Source of the DNA: Variovorax sp. CAN15
Lineage (GTDB): Bacteria; Pseudomonadota; Gammaproteobacteria; Burkholderiales; Burkholderiaceae_C
NCBI RefSeq assembly: GCF_030462475.1
Contig: NZ_JASMRZ010000012.1
Span: 52,741-91,649, forward strand
Length of the DNA: 38,909 bases
Direction of reading: 5' to 3'
Below, one piece after another: positions 1-8,247 of the stretch; the stretch's first letter is position 1, and each line of letters opens with the position of its first letter. Below the pieces are notes generated by a model. The model had not been told where the DNA came from. It was given only the letters and a program-made list of their open reading frames with translations, and made no database searches. A program made the position numbers and the translations under genes.

Positions 1-1
1 C

Positions 2-46
2 GCTCAGAAGGCCTTCTCCGACGAGTACCTGAAGGAAGTCCGCTGA
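2..46 (+). CDS. C-terminal end of an upstream gene, probably the ABC transporter substrate-binding protein (partial)
   Basis: Only the last 14 codons are inside the window, reading AQKAFSDEYLKEVR and a TGA stop at 44-46. The reading frame is open from the window edge. The stop lies 16 bases before the first permease gene on the same strand. The position directly before two permeases and an ATPase is where such operons usually carry the periplasmic solute-binding protein, and the charged, helical tail fits that. The family cannot be proven from 14 residues, so the call rests mainly on gene order. Confidence 0.55.
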   Translation, partial: AQKAFSDEYLKEVR

Positions 47-62
47 GCGGACCCCGCGCGCG

Positions 63-902
63 ATGACGCAAGCCACATCCTCCAAGACCGCCAGTGCCTG
101 GAACCCGCGCTGGCGCCTGCTGGCCTGCGTCGCGCCCGCGGCCGCCTTCTTCGCGGCCTTCTGGCTGCTGCCGGTGGTGCGCCTGCTTACGCTGCCCGCC
201 GGCAAGGGCTGGGCCACCTACTTCGCGGTGCTGACCGACGCGCGCTACCTCGCGAGCATGGTCAACACCGTCGTGCTCTCGGTCGCCGTGACGCTGGCCA
301 CGCTGGTGCTGGGCGCGGCCGTGGGCATCTATCTCGCGCGCCGCGCCTTCGTCGGCAAGCGCATGCTGCTGTCGCTGCTCACGCTGCCGCTGTCGTTCCC
401 GGGCGTGATCATCGGCTTCTTCGTGATCCTGCTGGGCGGGCGGCAAGGTGTGGTCGCGGACCTGAGCGACAGCCTCTTCGGCCAACGCATCACCTTCGCC
501 TACGGCCTGCTCGGGCTGTTCCTGGCGTACCTTTATTTCTCGCTGCCGCGCGCCATCGCCACCTACGCCGCGGCGGCCGAATCGATGAACACGCAGTTGG
601 AGGAAGCCGCGCGTTCGCTGGGCGCCTCGCGGCTGCGCGTGGCGCGCGACGTGTGGATGCCCGAGCTGGCGCCCACCACGCTGGCCTGCGGCGCGATCCT
701 GTTCGCCACCTCGATGGGCGCATTCGGCACCGCCTTCACGCTGGCGAGCAAGTTCGAGGTGATCCCGATCACCATCTACAACGAGTTCACCAACTACGCC
801 AACTTCGCACTGGCCGCGTCACTGTCGATCGCGCTGGGCGTGGTGACCTGGATGGTGCTGTTCGTGGCGCGCCGCTTCGGCGCCAACCCCGTCGCACGCT
901 GA
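63..902 (+). CDS. ABC transporter permease, PotB/ThiP/PhnU type
   Basis: A 279-residue inner-membrane permease of the binding-protein-dependent transport family. Hydrophobic segments lie at about residues 19-40, 66-90, 104-124, 145-165, 205-225 and 250-270. The cytoplasmic EAA loop that docks on the ATPase is visible as LEEAARSLGAS around 179-189. The short N-terminal cytoplasmic tail is rich in Thr and Ser. The gene lies 16 bp after the preceding stop and 10 bp before the second permease, so both are probably co-transcribed. The family includes transporters for spermidine/putrescine, iron(III), thiamine and 2-aminoethylphosphonate. The phosphodiesterase three genes downstream favours an organophosphate substrate here, but that is inferred from context. 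No clear Shine-Dalgarno sequence precedes the ATG. Confidence 0.85.
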   Translation: MTQATSSKTASAWNPRWRLLACVAPAAAFFAAFWLLPVVRLLTLPAGKGWATYFAVLTDARYLASMVNTVVLSVAVTLATLVLGAAVGIYLARRAFVGKRMLLSLLTLPLSFPGVIIGFFVILLGGRQGVVADLSDSLFGQRITFAYGLLGLFLAYLYFSLPRAIATYAAAAESMNTQLEEAARSLGASRLRVARDVWMPELAPTTLACGAILFATSMGAFGTAFTLASKFEVIPITIYNEFTNYANFALAASLSIALGVVTWMVLFVARRFGANPVAR

Positions 903-912
903 GGCTCGCACC

Positions 913-1713
913 ATGCGCAAGAACACTCAACCGAAGGCTCCGTTCCTGTTCGCGGTGACGGTGATCGTGAGCCTCTTCATGATCGCGCCCATGCTGCTGT
1001 CGGTGATGGCGGGCCTGGTCAACAACTACAGCACGGGCATCAAGAGCGGCTTCACGCTGCGCTGGCTGGCCGAGGTGTGGGAGAACTACGGCGGCACCGT
1101 GGGCTGGTCGCTCGCGCTGGCCGTGGCCTGCGTCGCCGGCACCGTGCTGCTGGGCGTGCCCTGCGCCTACGCGCTGGCGCGCAGCCGCTCGCGCGCGGCA
1201 CGCGTCTTCGAGGAGTTGCTGACGCTGCCGGTCGCGGTGCCGGGGCTGGCCACGGCGCTCGCGCTGATACTCGCCTACGGCCAGCTCACCGCCTTCCGCC
1301 AGAGCTTCGCCTTCATCCTCGTGGGCCACATCGTCTTCACGCTGCCGTTCATGGTGCGTACCGTGGGCTCGGCCTTCCAGCGCGACGAGCTGCTCGCGCT
1401 CGAGGAGGCCGCGCGCTCGCTGGGCGCGAACTTCCGCCAGCGCTTCATGGGCATCCTGGTGCCCGCGGTGTTCCCGGCCATCGTGGCCGGCAGCCTGATG
1501 GTGTTCACGCTCTCGGTGGGCGAGTTCAATCTCACCTGGATGCTGCACACGCCGCTCACCCGCACGCTGCCCGTGGGCCTGGCCGACAGCTATGCCTCGA
1601 TGCGCATCGAGATCGGATCGGCCTACACGCTGGTCTTCTTCGCCGTCATCCTTCCGGTGCTGTGGGGCCTGCAGTACCTTGCCAATCTCATTCAGAAGCG
1701 CCATGGAACTTGA
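913..1713 (+). CDS. ABC transporter permease, second subunit (PotC/PhnV type)
   Basis: A 266-residue inner-membrane permease paired with the gene before it. It starts with a short basic tail and a first membrane segment at about 10-34, followed by further segments near 65-90, 108-125, 132-152, 185-207 and 235-255. The EAA loop reads LEEAARSLGAN at about 163-173, almost the same as in the partner permease, as expected for a heterodimer. The 3' end overlaps the ATPase gene by 11 bases, which points to translational coupling. Together with the ATPase it should form the import channel. The substrate is not readable from this subunit. Confidence 0.85.
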   Translation: MRKNTQPKAPFLFAVTVIVSLFMIAPMLLSVMAGLVNNYSTGIKSGFTLRWLAEVWENYGGTVGWSLALAVACVAGTVLLGVPCAYALARSRSRAARVFEELLTLPVAVPGLATALALILAYGQLTAFRQSFAFILVGHIVFTLPFMVRTVGSAFQRDELLALEEAARSLGANFRQRFMGILVPAVFPAIVAGSLMVFTLSVGEFNLTWMLHTPLTRTLPVGLADSYASMRIEIGSAYTLVFFAVILPVLWGLQYLANLIQKRHGT

Positions 1714-2767
1714 ACGAATCCCCATCGACATCGCCAACTGCGCGAAGACCTACACCGACGGCACGCGCGGCCTGCAGCCCACCAGCCTGCGCGTGGAGGC
1801 CGGCGAGGTGCTGGCGCTGCTCGGCCCCTCGGGCTGCGGCAAGACCACGCTGCTGCGGCTGATCGCCGGGCTGGAATCTCCCGACGCGGGCAGCCGCATC
1901 GTGTTCGGCGACCAGGACGTCACGCAGCGCCCGGTGGAGCAGCGCGGCGTGGGCATGGTGTTCCAGAGCTATGCGCTCTTTCCGCAGATGACCGTGGCGG
2001 CCAACATCGGCTACGGCCTGCGCATCCGGGGCGTTTCGCCCGAGGAAGAGAAGCGCAGCGTCGGCGAGTTGGTCGACCTGGTGCGGCTGGGCGGCCTTGA
2101 GAACAAGCGCCCCTCCGAACTCTCCGGCGGCCAGCGCCAGCGCGTGGCCCTGGCGCGCGCAGTGGCCGTGCGCCCGCGCGTGCTGCTGCTCGACGAGCCG
2201 CTGGCCGCGCTCGACGCCAAGCTCAAGGAATCGCTGCGCGACGAGCTGGCCGAGCTGCTGCGCCGCCTGCACATCACGGCCATCCACGTCACGCACGACC
2301 AGCAGGAGGCGCTGGCCATCGCCGACCGCCTCGCGGTGATGCGCGCGGGCCGCATCGTGCAGGTGGGCCGCGGCGAAGACCTGTATCGCGCGCCCTCGCA
2401 TCCCTTCGTGGCCGAGTTCCTGGGCCGGGTCAACCGGCTGGAGCGCGGGCAGGACGCCATCGCCCAGGGCGTTGTCCGACTCGGAGGAACGACCCTGCCC
2501 TGCCCGCAGGCGTGGCGCAGCCATGAAACCCTGCTGGTGCGGCCCGAGGACATCGAGGTCGGCACACCCCAGCTGGACTGGGGCGCCGCCGTTGTCGAGC
2601 GCCGCACCTTCCTCGGCGACCGCGTTCAGCTGCACCTGCGCGCGCAGGACCAGCCCATGCTGATGGCCGACGTGGGGCGCGACAATCCCTTCGGGCCGGG
2701 CGACACGGTGGGGCTTCGCATCCAGCCCGAACGCCTGATGACGTCGCAGGAAGAAACCATCGCATGA
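1703..2767 (+). CDS. ABC transporter ATP-binding protein with TOBE domain
   Basis: The 354-residue cytoplasmic ATPase of the importer. Walker A GPSGCGKTT lies at 41-49, the Q-loop at about 86-88 (VFQSYALFP), the signature LSGGQ at 140-144, Walker B LLLDEP at 161-166 and the switch His at 198 (HVTHD). The C-terminal 80-100 residues form the TOBE-like regulatory region typical of PotA, FbpC, UgpC and MalK relatives. An upstream in-frame start exists, but I chose the ATG at 1703: the longer version would lie inside the second permease, and MELERIPIDI is a normal family N-terminus. The gene overlaps the permease before it by 11 bases and the phosphodiesterase after it by ATGA. Confidence 0.9.
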   Translation: MELERIPIDIANCAKTYTDGTRGLQPTSLRVEAGEVLALLGPSGCGKTTLLRLIAGLESPDAGSRIVFGDQDVTQRPVEQRGVGMVFQSYALFPQMTVAANIGYGLRIRGVSPEEEKRSVGELVDLVRLGGLENKRPSELSGGQRQRVALARAVAVRPRVLLLDEPLAALDAKLKESLRDELAELLRRLHITAIHVTHDQQEALAIADRLAVMRAGRIVQVGRGEDLYRAPSHPFVAEFLGRVNRLERGQDAIAQGVVRLGGTTLPCPQAWRSHETLLVRPEDIEVGTPQLDWGAAVVERRTFLGDRVQLHLRAQDQPMLMADVGRDNPFGPGDTVGLRIQPERLMTSQEETIA

Positions 2768-3615
2768 CGACGACCGAAACCGCCAACACCATCCTGGTCC
2801 AGCTCACCGACCTGCACATCCGCGAACCGGGCAGGCTGGCCTATGGCCGCATAGACACGGCGCCGTATCTGGAGCGCGCGGTGCAGTCGGTGCTGGCCCT
2901 GCGCCAGCAGCCCGACGCGGTGGTCGTCACCGGCGACCTGACCGACTTCGGCCGCGCCGCCGAGTACGAGCACCTGGCCCGCCTGCTGGCCCCGCTGACC
3001 ATGCCGGTCTACCTGATGCCCGGCAACCACGACGACCGCGACCAGCTGCGCCGCAGCTTCCCCGACCATGCCTACCTGGGCACGGATGACGGCGGCTTCA
3101 TCCAGTACTCGGTGCGCATCGGCGCCCTGCGGCTGCTCGCGCTCGACACCTGCGTGCCCCGCGCCAGCCACGGCTCGCTGTGCGAGAAGCGCCTGGCCTG
3201 GCTGGAGGCGCAGCTCGACGCCTGCCGCGGCGAGCCGGTCGTCATCGCCATGCACCATCCGCCCTTCGAGACGCTGATCGGCCACATGGACGAAATCGGC
3301 CTGCTGGAGGGCGCCGATGCGCTCGAAGCACTGGTCTCGCGCCATCCGAACGTCGAGCGCATCATCTGCGGCCACCTGCACCGGGCCATCGACGTGCGTT
3401 TCGGCGGCACCATCGCCTCGACCTCGCCGGCGCAGGCCCATCAGGTCTGCCTCGACCTGGCGCCCAATGCCGACTCGGCCTGGACGCTGGAGCCGCCTTC
3501 GTTCCGGGTGCATGCCTGGTCCGCGCGCGAGCGCCGGCTCGTCACCCATCTGGCTGCATCGGGCAGCTTCGAGGGGCCCTACCCGTTCCACGACAACGGA
3601 GCGCTCATCGACTAG
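2764..3615 (+). CDS. GpdQ-like metallophosphodiesterase
   Basis: A 283-residue binuclear metallophosphoesterase of the GpdQ / class III cyclic-nucleotide phosphodiesterase family, about the usual length. Likely metal ligands are Asp16 and His18 (TDLHI), Asp58 (TGDLTDFG), Asn88 in GNHDD, His164 in MHHPP, and His204/His206 in CGHLH. The segment after Gly-Asn-His and the Leu-Glu-Ala-Gln-Leu stretch near 147-151 also resemble Enterobacter GpdQ, which hydrolyses glycerophosphodiesters. There is no signal peptide, so it acts in the cytoplasm. Its ATG overlaps the ATPase stop (ATGA). This tight coupling suggests that it cleaves the compound the transporter brings in. CpdA-like cAMP hydrolysis is the main alternative. 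Confidence 0.85.
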   Translation: MTTTETANTILVQLTDLHIREPGRLAYGRIDTAPYLERAVQSVLALRQQPDAVVVTGDLTDFGRAAEYEHLARLLAPLTMPVYLMPGNHDDRDQLRRSFPDHAYLGTDDGGFIQYSVRIGALRLLALDTCVPRASHGSLCEKRLAWLEAQLDACRGEPVVIAMHHPPFETLIGHMDEIGLLEGADALEALVSRHPNVERIICGHLHRAIDVRFGGTIASTSPAQAHQVCLDLAPNADSAWTLEPPSFRVHAWSARERRLVTHLAASGSFEGPYPFHDNGALID

Positions 3616-3689
3616 CCCTGAGCGCTCACTTGTGGAAAATGGGGTCGAAAACGAACCATAACGAAAAGAAAGGATAGAACCCGACCTCC

Positions 3690-5351
3690 ATGAAGCACCT
3701 CCTGAATCTGCTGGCGGCGGTGGCCCTGCTGGTCTGGGGCACGCACCTGGTCCGAACCGGTGTTCTTCGCGTGTTCGGCGCCAACCTGCGCAAGATCCTC
3801 GTACAGAGCATGCGCAACCGCTTCACGGCCGCCCTCTCGGGCATCGGCGTGACGGCACTGGTGCAGTCGAGCACCGCCACCTCGCTCATGACCTCGTCCT
3901 TCGTCGGGCAGGGGCTGGTCACATTGCCGGCGGCGCTGGCGGTGATGCGGGGCGCCGACGTGGGCACGGCGCTGATCTCGGTGCTGTTCTCGGCAGACCT
4001 TTCGTGGCTCTCGCCGATGTTCATCTTCGTGGGGGTGGTGCTCTTCATCACGCGCTCGGCCACCGTGGCGGGGCGCGTCGGCCGGGTGCTGATCGGGCTG
4101 GGCCTGATGCTGCTGGCGCTGCAGCTGGTGGTGGAAGCCACCGAGCCCCTCTTCTCCTCGCCCGCCATCCGCGCGCTGCTGGCGTCGATCAACAGCGACG
4201 TGCTGCTGGAAATCACCATCGGCTCGGTGCTGGCCATCGTGGCCTATTCAAGCCTGGCGGTGGTGCTGCTGGTGGCGGCCATGGCCAGCTCGAACGTGGT
4301 GCCGCTGGACGTGGCGCTCGGACTGGTGCTCGGCGCCAACCTCGGCAGCGGCCTGCTGGCGGTGCTGACCACGGCCAAGTCGGCGGTGGCGGTGCGGCAG
4401 GTGACCATCGGCAACCTGCTCTTCAAGGCGCTGGGCGTGGCCATCGTGGCGCCTTTCGTCGGCCTGTGGATCCGCTACGTGCAGCCCCAGCTGCCGAACC
4501 AGACGCACGGCGTGGTGCTGTTCCACCTGGCCTTCAACATCGTGATCAGCGTGGGCTTCATCGGCCTCACCCAGCTGGTCGCCAGGCTGGTGACGCACCT
4601 GCTGCCGCAACCTCAGCAGCCGGCCGGCACCATGCGGCCGCACCACCTAGACCCCTCGGCGCTGTCGACGCCCTCGCTCGCGATTTCGAACGCCGCGCGC
4701 GAGGCGCTGCACCAGGCCGACGTGGTGGAGACCATGCTGATCGGCATCCTGGACGTGATCCGACACAACGACCTGCGCCTGGCACAGGAGCTGCGCCAGC
4801 TCGACGACACGGTGGACGAGCTCTACTCGGCCATCAAGTACTACATGACGCGCATCTCGCGCGAGGCGCTGGGCGAGGAGGAAAGCCGCCGCTGGACCGA
4901 CATCATCAGCTTCACGATCAACATGGAGCAGATCGGCGACATCATCGAACGGGTGATCATCGACGTCGAGGACAAGAAGATCAAACCGCAGCGCAACTTC
5001 TCCGAAGCCGGCATGGCCGAGATCGTCGAGCTGCACGGGCGGCTGGTGGCCAACCTGCGGCTGAGCATGAGCGTGTTCCTCAACGGCAACGTGCGCGACG
5101 CGCAGAAGCTGCTGGAGGAAAAGGCGCGCTTCCGCGACCTGGAACGGGCCTACGCCACCACCCACCTCGACCGGCTGTCGGACCGCACCACGCTGAGCAT
5201 CGAGACCAGCTCGCTGCACATCGACCTGATCAGCGACCTGAAGCGCATCAACTCGCACATCTGCTCGATCGCGTATCCGATCCTGGAGTCGGCCGGAGCG
5301 CTGGCGCCCAGCCGGCTGAGGGAATCGCGGCTGGGGAAGATCGAGGGCTGA
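3690..5351 (+). CDS. Na/Pi cotransporter family protein with PhoU-like C-terminal domain
   Basis: A 553-residue inner-membrane protein of the NptA/YjbB type. The N-terminal half is strongly hydrophobic (about 1-300). It carries the family's two inverted-repeat signatures: QSSTATS at 59-65 and a glycine-rich GLVLGANLGSGLL segment near 210-222. Residues from about 335 to 540 are helical and hydrophilic, with repeated Glu/Asp/Arg heptads, and look like a PhoU-type domain. The family moves phosphate, probably outward in bacteria such as E. coli (YjbB). The gene is 74 bp after the phosphodiesterase on the same strand, so it may share control or handle phosphate released by it. The coordinated role is inference; the family call is firm. 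Confidence 0.85.
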   Translation: MKHLLNLLAAVALLVWGTHLVRTGVLRVFGANLRKILVQSMRNRFTAALSGIGVTALVQSSTATSLMTSSFVGQGLVTLPAALAVMRGADVGTALISVLFSADLSWLSPMFIFVGVVLFITRSATVAGRVGRVLIGLGLMLLALQLVVEATEPLFSSPAIRALLASINSDVLLEITIGSVLAIVAYSSLAVVLLVAAMASSNVVPLDVALGLVLGANLGSGLLAVLTTAKSAVAVRQVTIGNLLFKALGVAIVAPFVGLWIRYVQPQLPNQTHGVVLFHLAFNIVISVGFIGLTQLVARLVTHLLPQPQQPAGTMRPHHLDPSALSTPSLAISNAAREALHQADVVETMLIGILDVIRHNDLRLAQELRQLDDTVDELYSAIKYYMTRISREALGEEESRRWTDIISFTINMEQIGDIIERVIIDVEDKKIKPQRNFSEAGMAEIVELHGRLVANLRLSMSVFLNGNVRDAQKLLEEKARFRDLERAYATTHLDRLSDRTTLSIETSSLHIDLISDLKRINSHICSIAYPILESAGALAPSRLRESRLGKIEG

Positions 5352-5359
5352 GCGCCCTC
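5343..5359. terminator. Candidate bidirectional terminator between convergent genes
   Basis: GAGGGC at 5343-5348 pairs with GCCCTC at 5354-5359 around a 5-base loop. The hairpin covers the stop codon of the Na/Pi gene and the 15-base gap before the stop of the convergent symporter gene. There is no long T tract, so Rho-independent function is uncertain. Confidence 0.35.
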
Positions 5360-5366
5360 CTGGTTC

Positions 5367-6377
5367 TTACTTGGCCTGCCCGGCCGTCTTCAGCAGCGAA
5401 GCCTCGTCGCGCCCGCGCCGCGCATAGCGCTGCGCCAGCACCGCGCAGACCATCAGCTGCATCTGGTGGAACAGCATCAGCGGCAGCACGATCGCGCCCA
5501 CCGCATGCGAAGCGAAGAGCACCTTCGCCATCGGGATGCCGCTGGCCAGGCTCTTCTTGGAGCCGCAGAAGACGATGGTGATCTCGTCTTCCGTGTCGAA
5601 GCCCAGCTTGCGCGCCAGCAGCGTCGTGAGGCTCAGCGCCAGGCCCAGCACCACCGCGCACACCACCAGCAGGCCGACCAGCGCGTGCGCGGGCACCTGC
5701 TTCCACAGCCCCTCGATCACTGCCGCGCTGAATGCGGTGTAGACCACCAGCAGGATCGAACCCTGGTCGACGAACTTCAGCACCGCGGCGCGGCGCTGGA
5801 TCCACTTGCCGATCAGCGGACGCAGCAGGTGGCCGGCCGCGAAGGGCACCATCAGCTGCAGCAGGATGCGGCCGATGGAGTCCAGCGAGGAAGAAGCCCC
5901 ATGGCCGCCGCTGGGCAGCACCACGAGGTTGACCAGCACCGGCGTGATGAACACGCCCAGCAAGGTGGAGGCCGACGCGCTGCAGATGGCAGCGGGCATG
6001 TTGCCCCTGGCCATCGCGGTGAAGGCGATGGCCGACTGCACGGTGGCCGGCAGCACGCACAGGTACAGCACGCCGGTGTAGAGCTCGGGCGTCACCAGCG
6101 GCAGCAGGATCGGCTTGAGCACCAGCCCCAGCACCGGGAACAGCACGAAAGTGCTGGCGAACACCAGCAAATGCAGCCGCCAGTGCATGAGCCCGTTGAC
6201 GATCGCCTCGCGCGACAGCTTGGCCCCGTGCAGGAAGAACAGCAGGCCGATCGCCACCGTGGTCAGCCCCTCGAAGAAGTGCGCGGGGCGCCCGCTGGCC
6301 GGCAGCAGGCTGGCGAGGGTCACGACCGAGAGAAGCGCGAGGGTGAAGTTGTCGGGAAGAAAACGGGGGCGGGACAT
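5367..6377 (-). CDS. Bile acid:sodium symporter-like membrane protein (YfeH/SBF_like family)
   Basis: A 336-residue integral membrane protein with about ten hydrophobic segments. The N-terminus (PDNFTLALLSVVTLASLLPA) and the GLTTVAIGLLFFLHGAKLS segment match the SBF_like branch that includes E. coli YfeH, and the length agrees with YfeH (about 330). The substrate is unknown for most of this branch, so bile-acid transport should not be read into it. I chose the ATG at 6377. A GTG 24 bases upstream would add MAFVPSCN, for which I see no ribosome-binding site, but the site before the ATG is also weak. The gene converges on the Na/Pi protein and follows the receiver-protein gene on the same strand after a 209-base gap. 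Confidence 0.82.
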   Translation of the reverse strand: MSRPRFLPDNFTLALLSVVTLASLLPASGRPAHFFEGLTTVAIGLLFFLHGAKLSREAIVNGLMHWRLHLLVFASTFVLFPVLGLVLKPILLPLVTPELYTGVLYLCVLPATVQSAIAFTAMARGNMPAAICSASASTLLGVFITPVLVNLVVLPSGGHGASSSLDSIGRILLQLMVPFAAGHLLRPLIGKWIQRRAAVLKFVDQGSILLVVYTAFSAAVIEGLWKQVPAHALVGLLVVCAVVLGLALSLTTLLARKLGFDTEDEITIVFCGSKKSLASGIPMAKVLFASHAVGAIVLPLMLFHQMQLMVCAVLAQRYARRGRDEASLLKTAGQAK

Positions 6378-6532
6378 GTTGCAACTCGGGACGAACGCCA
6401 CGCGCGTTGCAGGTGCGCGGGCCGACTCAGCAGGGGAATGTGTGATTTCCGCGCATGAATCTGGTCGCCACTTTGCGGAGCCCGGCGCGTGCTCCTCGCG
6501 CCTTCAGGGGGAGATTTTCGGCCAATTCCGGT

Positions 6533-6557
6533 ATTTGCCGCCGGGGGGCCGGCAAAT
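6533..6557 (-). terminator. Hairpin downstream of the receiver-protein gene
   Basis: ATTTGCCG at 6533-6540 is the exact reverse complement of CGGCAAAT at 6550-6557, with a G-rich 9-base loop. It sits about 30 bases after the stop of the receiver gene on the minus strand. There is no following T tract, so it is only a candidate terminator or mRNA 3'-end structure. The rest of the gap 6378-6586 shows no gene. Confidence 0.35.
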
Positions 6558-6586
6558 GACCCGCCACAGCGCCTCACCACACGTCT

Positions 6587-6988
6587 TCAGTGTGCCGTGG
6601 ACGAACTGAACTGCGCCTGACGGTGGCGCAGGCAATATTCGATCAGGTCCTCGATCTCGGTGGCTTTGTCGAACACGGCATCGGCGCCCAGATGAGTGCA
6701 CTTGCGCCGCATGTCGGGCGTCGCGTAGTTGCTCAGCACCACGATCTTCTGCGAGGGGCTGCGGTTGCGGCAGGCCTCCAGCACGCGAAAGCCGGTGCCG
6801 TCCTTCAGGAACAGGTCGACGATGGCCAGGTCCCACTGCGAGAGATTGCCCGAGAGCCAGCGCGAACCTTCGGCCTCGGTCTCCGCCTCGCCGACGGGCT
6901 CGACCCTCGCCACCTCTCGCAGGGTGCCCGCGAGGTTGCGGCGGATTGTGGGGTTGTCTTCGACGATGAAGGTGCGAACGGGGGTCAT
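6587..6988 (-). CDS. Stand-alone response-regulator receiver protein (CheY-like)
   Basis: A 133-residue protein that is almost entirely one receiver domain. The acidic pair Glu10-Asp11 (FIVEDN), the probable phospho-acceptor Asp58 (LAIVDLF), the Ser in VVLSNYA and the conserved Lys in VFDKATE are all present. There is no output domain after the receiver, only a tail of about ten residues. The start at 6988 is supported by an AGAGG ribosome-binding sequence about 10 bases upstream. A longer in-frame version would add 36 low-quality residues. No histidine kinase is encoded nearby, so it would be phosphorylated by a distant kinase. Its target, possibly through protein-protein contact, is unknown. 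Confidence 0.85.
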   Translation of the reverse strand: MTPVRTFIVEDNPTIRRNLAGTLREVARVEPVGEAETEAEGSRWLSGNLSQWDLAIVDLFLKDGTGFRVLEACRNRSPSQKIVVLSNYATPDMRRKCTHLGADAVFDKATEIEDLIEYCLRHRQAQFSSSTAH

Positions 6989-7100
6989 CGGATGCTGCCT
7001 CTGAACTGTGTGCCTGCGCCTTATGCCGCCTTTGGCCTTTGCGCTGTGTTTCCACAGGCTACAAATTGCGCTGGGCACAAGTCGAAGGCATGACACCCCT

Positions 7101-7124
7101 GCGCCGGTAGGACAAGACCGGCGC
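7101..7124 (-). terminator. Strong hairpin after the quinone oxidoreductase gene
   Basis: GCGCCGGT at 7101-7108 pairs perfectly with ACCGGCGC at 7117-7124 across an 8-base loop. On the minus strand it lies 17 bases after the oxidoreductase stop. No T tract follows, so it may be a stabilising 3' hairpin or a weak terminator. Confidence 0.45.
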
Positions 7125-7141
7125 GGCCTGCCCGCTCGGAG

Positions 7142-8128
7142 TCAGAGCGTGAGGATCGTGCAGCCCGTGGTCTTGCGCGCTTCCAGGTCGCGGTGCGCCT
7201 GCTGCACCTCGGCCAGCGGATAGCGCTGGTCGATCGGGATCTTCACCGCGCCGCTGCGCACAACGGCGAACAGGTCGTCGGCCATCGCCTGCGTGCTTTC
7301 GCGCGTGGCCATGTGGGTGAAAAGCGTGGGCCGGGTGATGTAGAGCGAGCCCTTGGAGGCCAGCACGCCGAGGTTGACCGGCGGCACCGGGCCCGAGCCG
7401 TTGCCGAAGATGGCCAGCAGGCCGAACGGGCGCAGGCAGTCGATGGAGCCCTCGAAGGTGTCCTTGCCCACCGAGTCGTACACCACCTTCACGCCCTTGC
7501 CGCCGGTGATCTCCTTCACGCGCGCCGCGAAGTTCTCGGTGCTGTAGTTGATGGCGTGGGCCGCGCCATGCTCCAGCGCGAGCTTGCACTTGGCGTCGCT
7601 GCCGGCCGTGCCGATCAGCTGCAGGCCCAGCGCCTTGGCCCACTGGCAGGCGATGAGCCCGACGCCACCGGCCGCGGCATGGAACACGATGAAGTCGCCG
7701 GCCTGCAGGCCTTCGGCCGGCAGCGTTTTCTTCAGCAGGTACTGCGTGGTCAGGCCCTTGAGCATCATGGCCGCGCCGGTCTCGAAGGAGATGTCGTCGG
7801 GCAGCTTGCAGACGTTCTTCGCCGGCATCACGCGCAACTCGCTGTAGGCACCGGGCGGCTGGCTGGCATAGGCGGCGCGGTCGCCGGCCTTCAGGTGGGT
7901 GACGCCCTCGCCCACCGCCTCGACCACGCCCGAGGCCTCCATGCCGAGCTGCAGCGGCATCTGGAACGGGTAGAGCCCGCTGCGCTGGTAGGTGTCGATG
8001 AAGTTCAGGCCCACGGCCTTGTGGCGGATGCGAATCTCGCCCGGGCCGGGCTCGCCGACTTCCACCTCGACGATCTTGAGTTCTTCGGGACCGCCATTGC
8101 GGTCGATACGGACGGCTTTGCTCTTCAT
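7142..8128 (-). CDS. qor: NADPH:quinone oxidoreductase, zeta-crystallin type
   Basis: A 328-residue cytoplasmic medium-chain dehydrogenase/reductase without the structural zinc-binding loop, matching the Qor group (about 325 residues). LNFIDTYQRSGLYP at 41-54 is characteristic of Qor. The nucleotide-binding loop reads HAAAGGVGLIA at 150-160. The protein should reduce quinones or other enones with NADPH. The start at 8128 has a GGAGA ribosome-binding sequence about 7 bases upstream; a longer reading frame to 8257 adds no family sequence and runs into the divergent neighbour. The gene is divergent from a DMT transporter, with a 119-base gap between them. Confidence 0.88.
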   Translation of the reverse strand: MKSKAVRIDRNGGPEELKIVEVEVGEPGPGEIRIRHKAVGLNFIDTYQRSGLYPFQMPLQLGMEASGVVEAVGEGVTHLKAGDRAAYASQPPGAYSELRVMPAKNVCKLPDDISFETGAAMMLKGLTTQYLLKKTLPAEGLQAGDFIVFHAAAGGVGLIACQWAKALGLQLIGTAGSDAKCKLALEHGAAHAINYSTENFAARVKEITGGKGVKVVYDSVGKDTFEGSIDCLRPFGLLAIFGNGSGPVPPVNLGVLASKGSLYITRPTLFTHMATRESTQAMADDLFAVVRSGAVKIPIDQRYPLAEVQQAHRDLEARKTTGCTILTL

Positions 8129-8247
8129 CGTTGCGGTCTCCACGCTCTGGAAAGGAAAGAAGGGAAAAGAAAATGGGGAAGGCATCCTGCCATGTTTGAG
8201 CTTCCGGCGACGGCGCGGGGAATCATTGCCCGGTAGAGTCGGCGGCC

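Noticed and set aside
787..1737. A 316-codon open frame on the minus strand across the second permease.
   Set aside because: It is antisense to a clear permease and its translation is rich in Arg, His, Glu and Gln with no domain, as expected for a shadow frame in GC-rich DNA.
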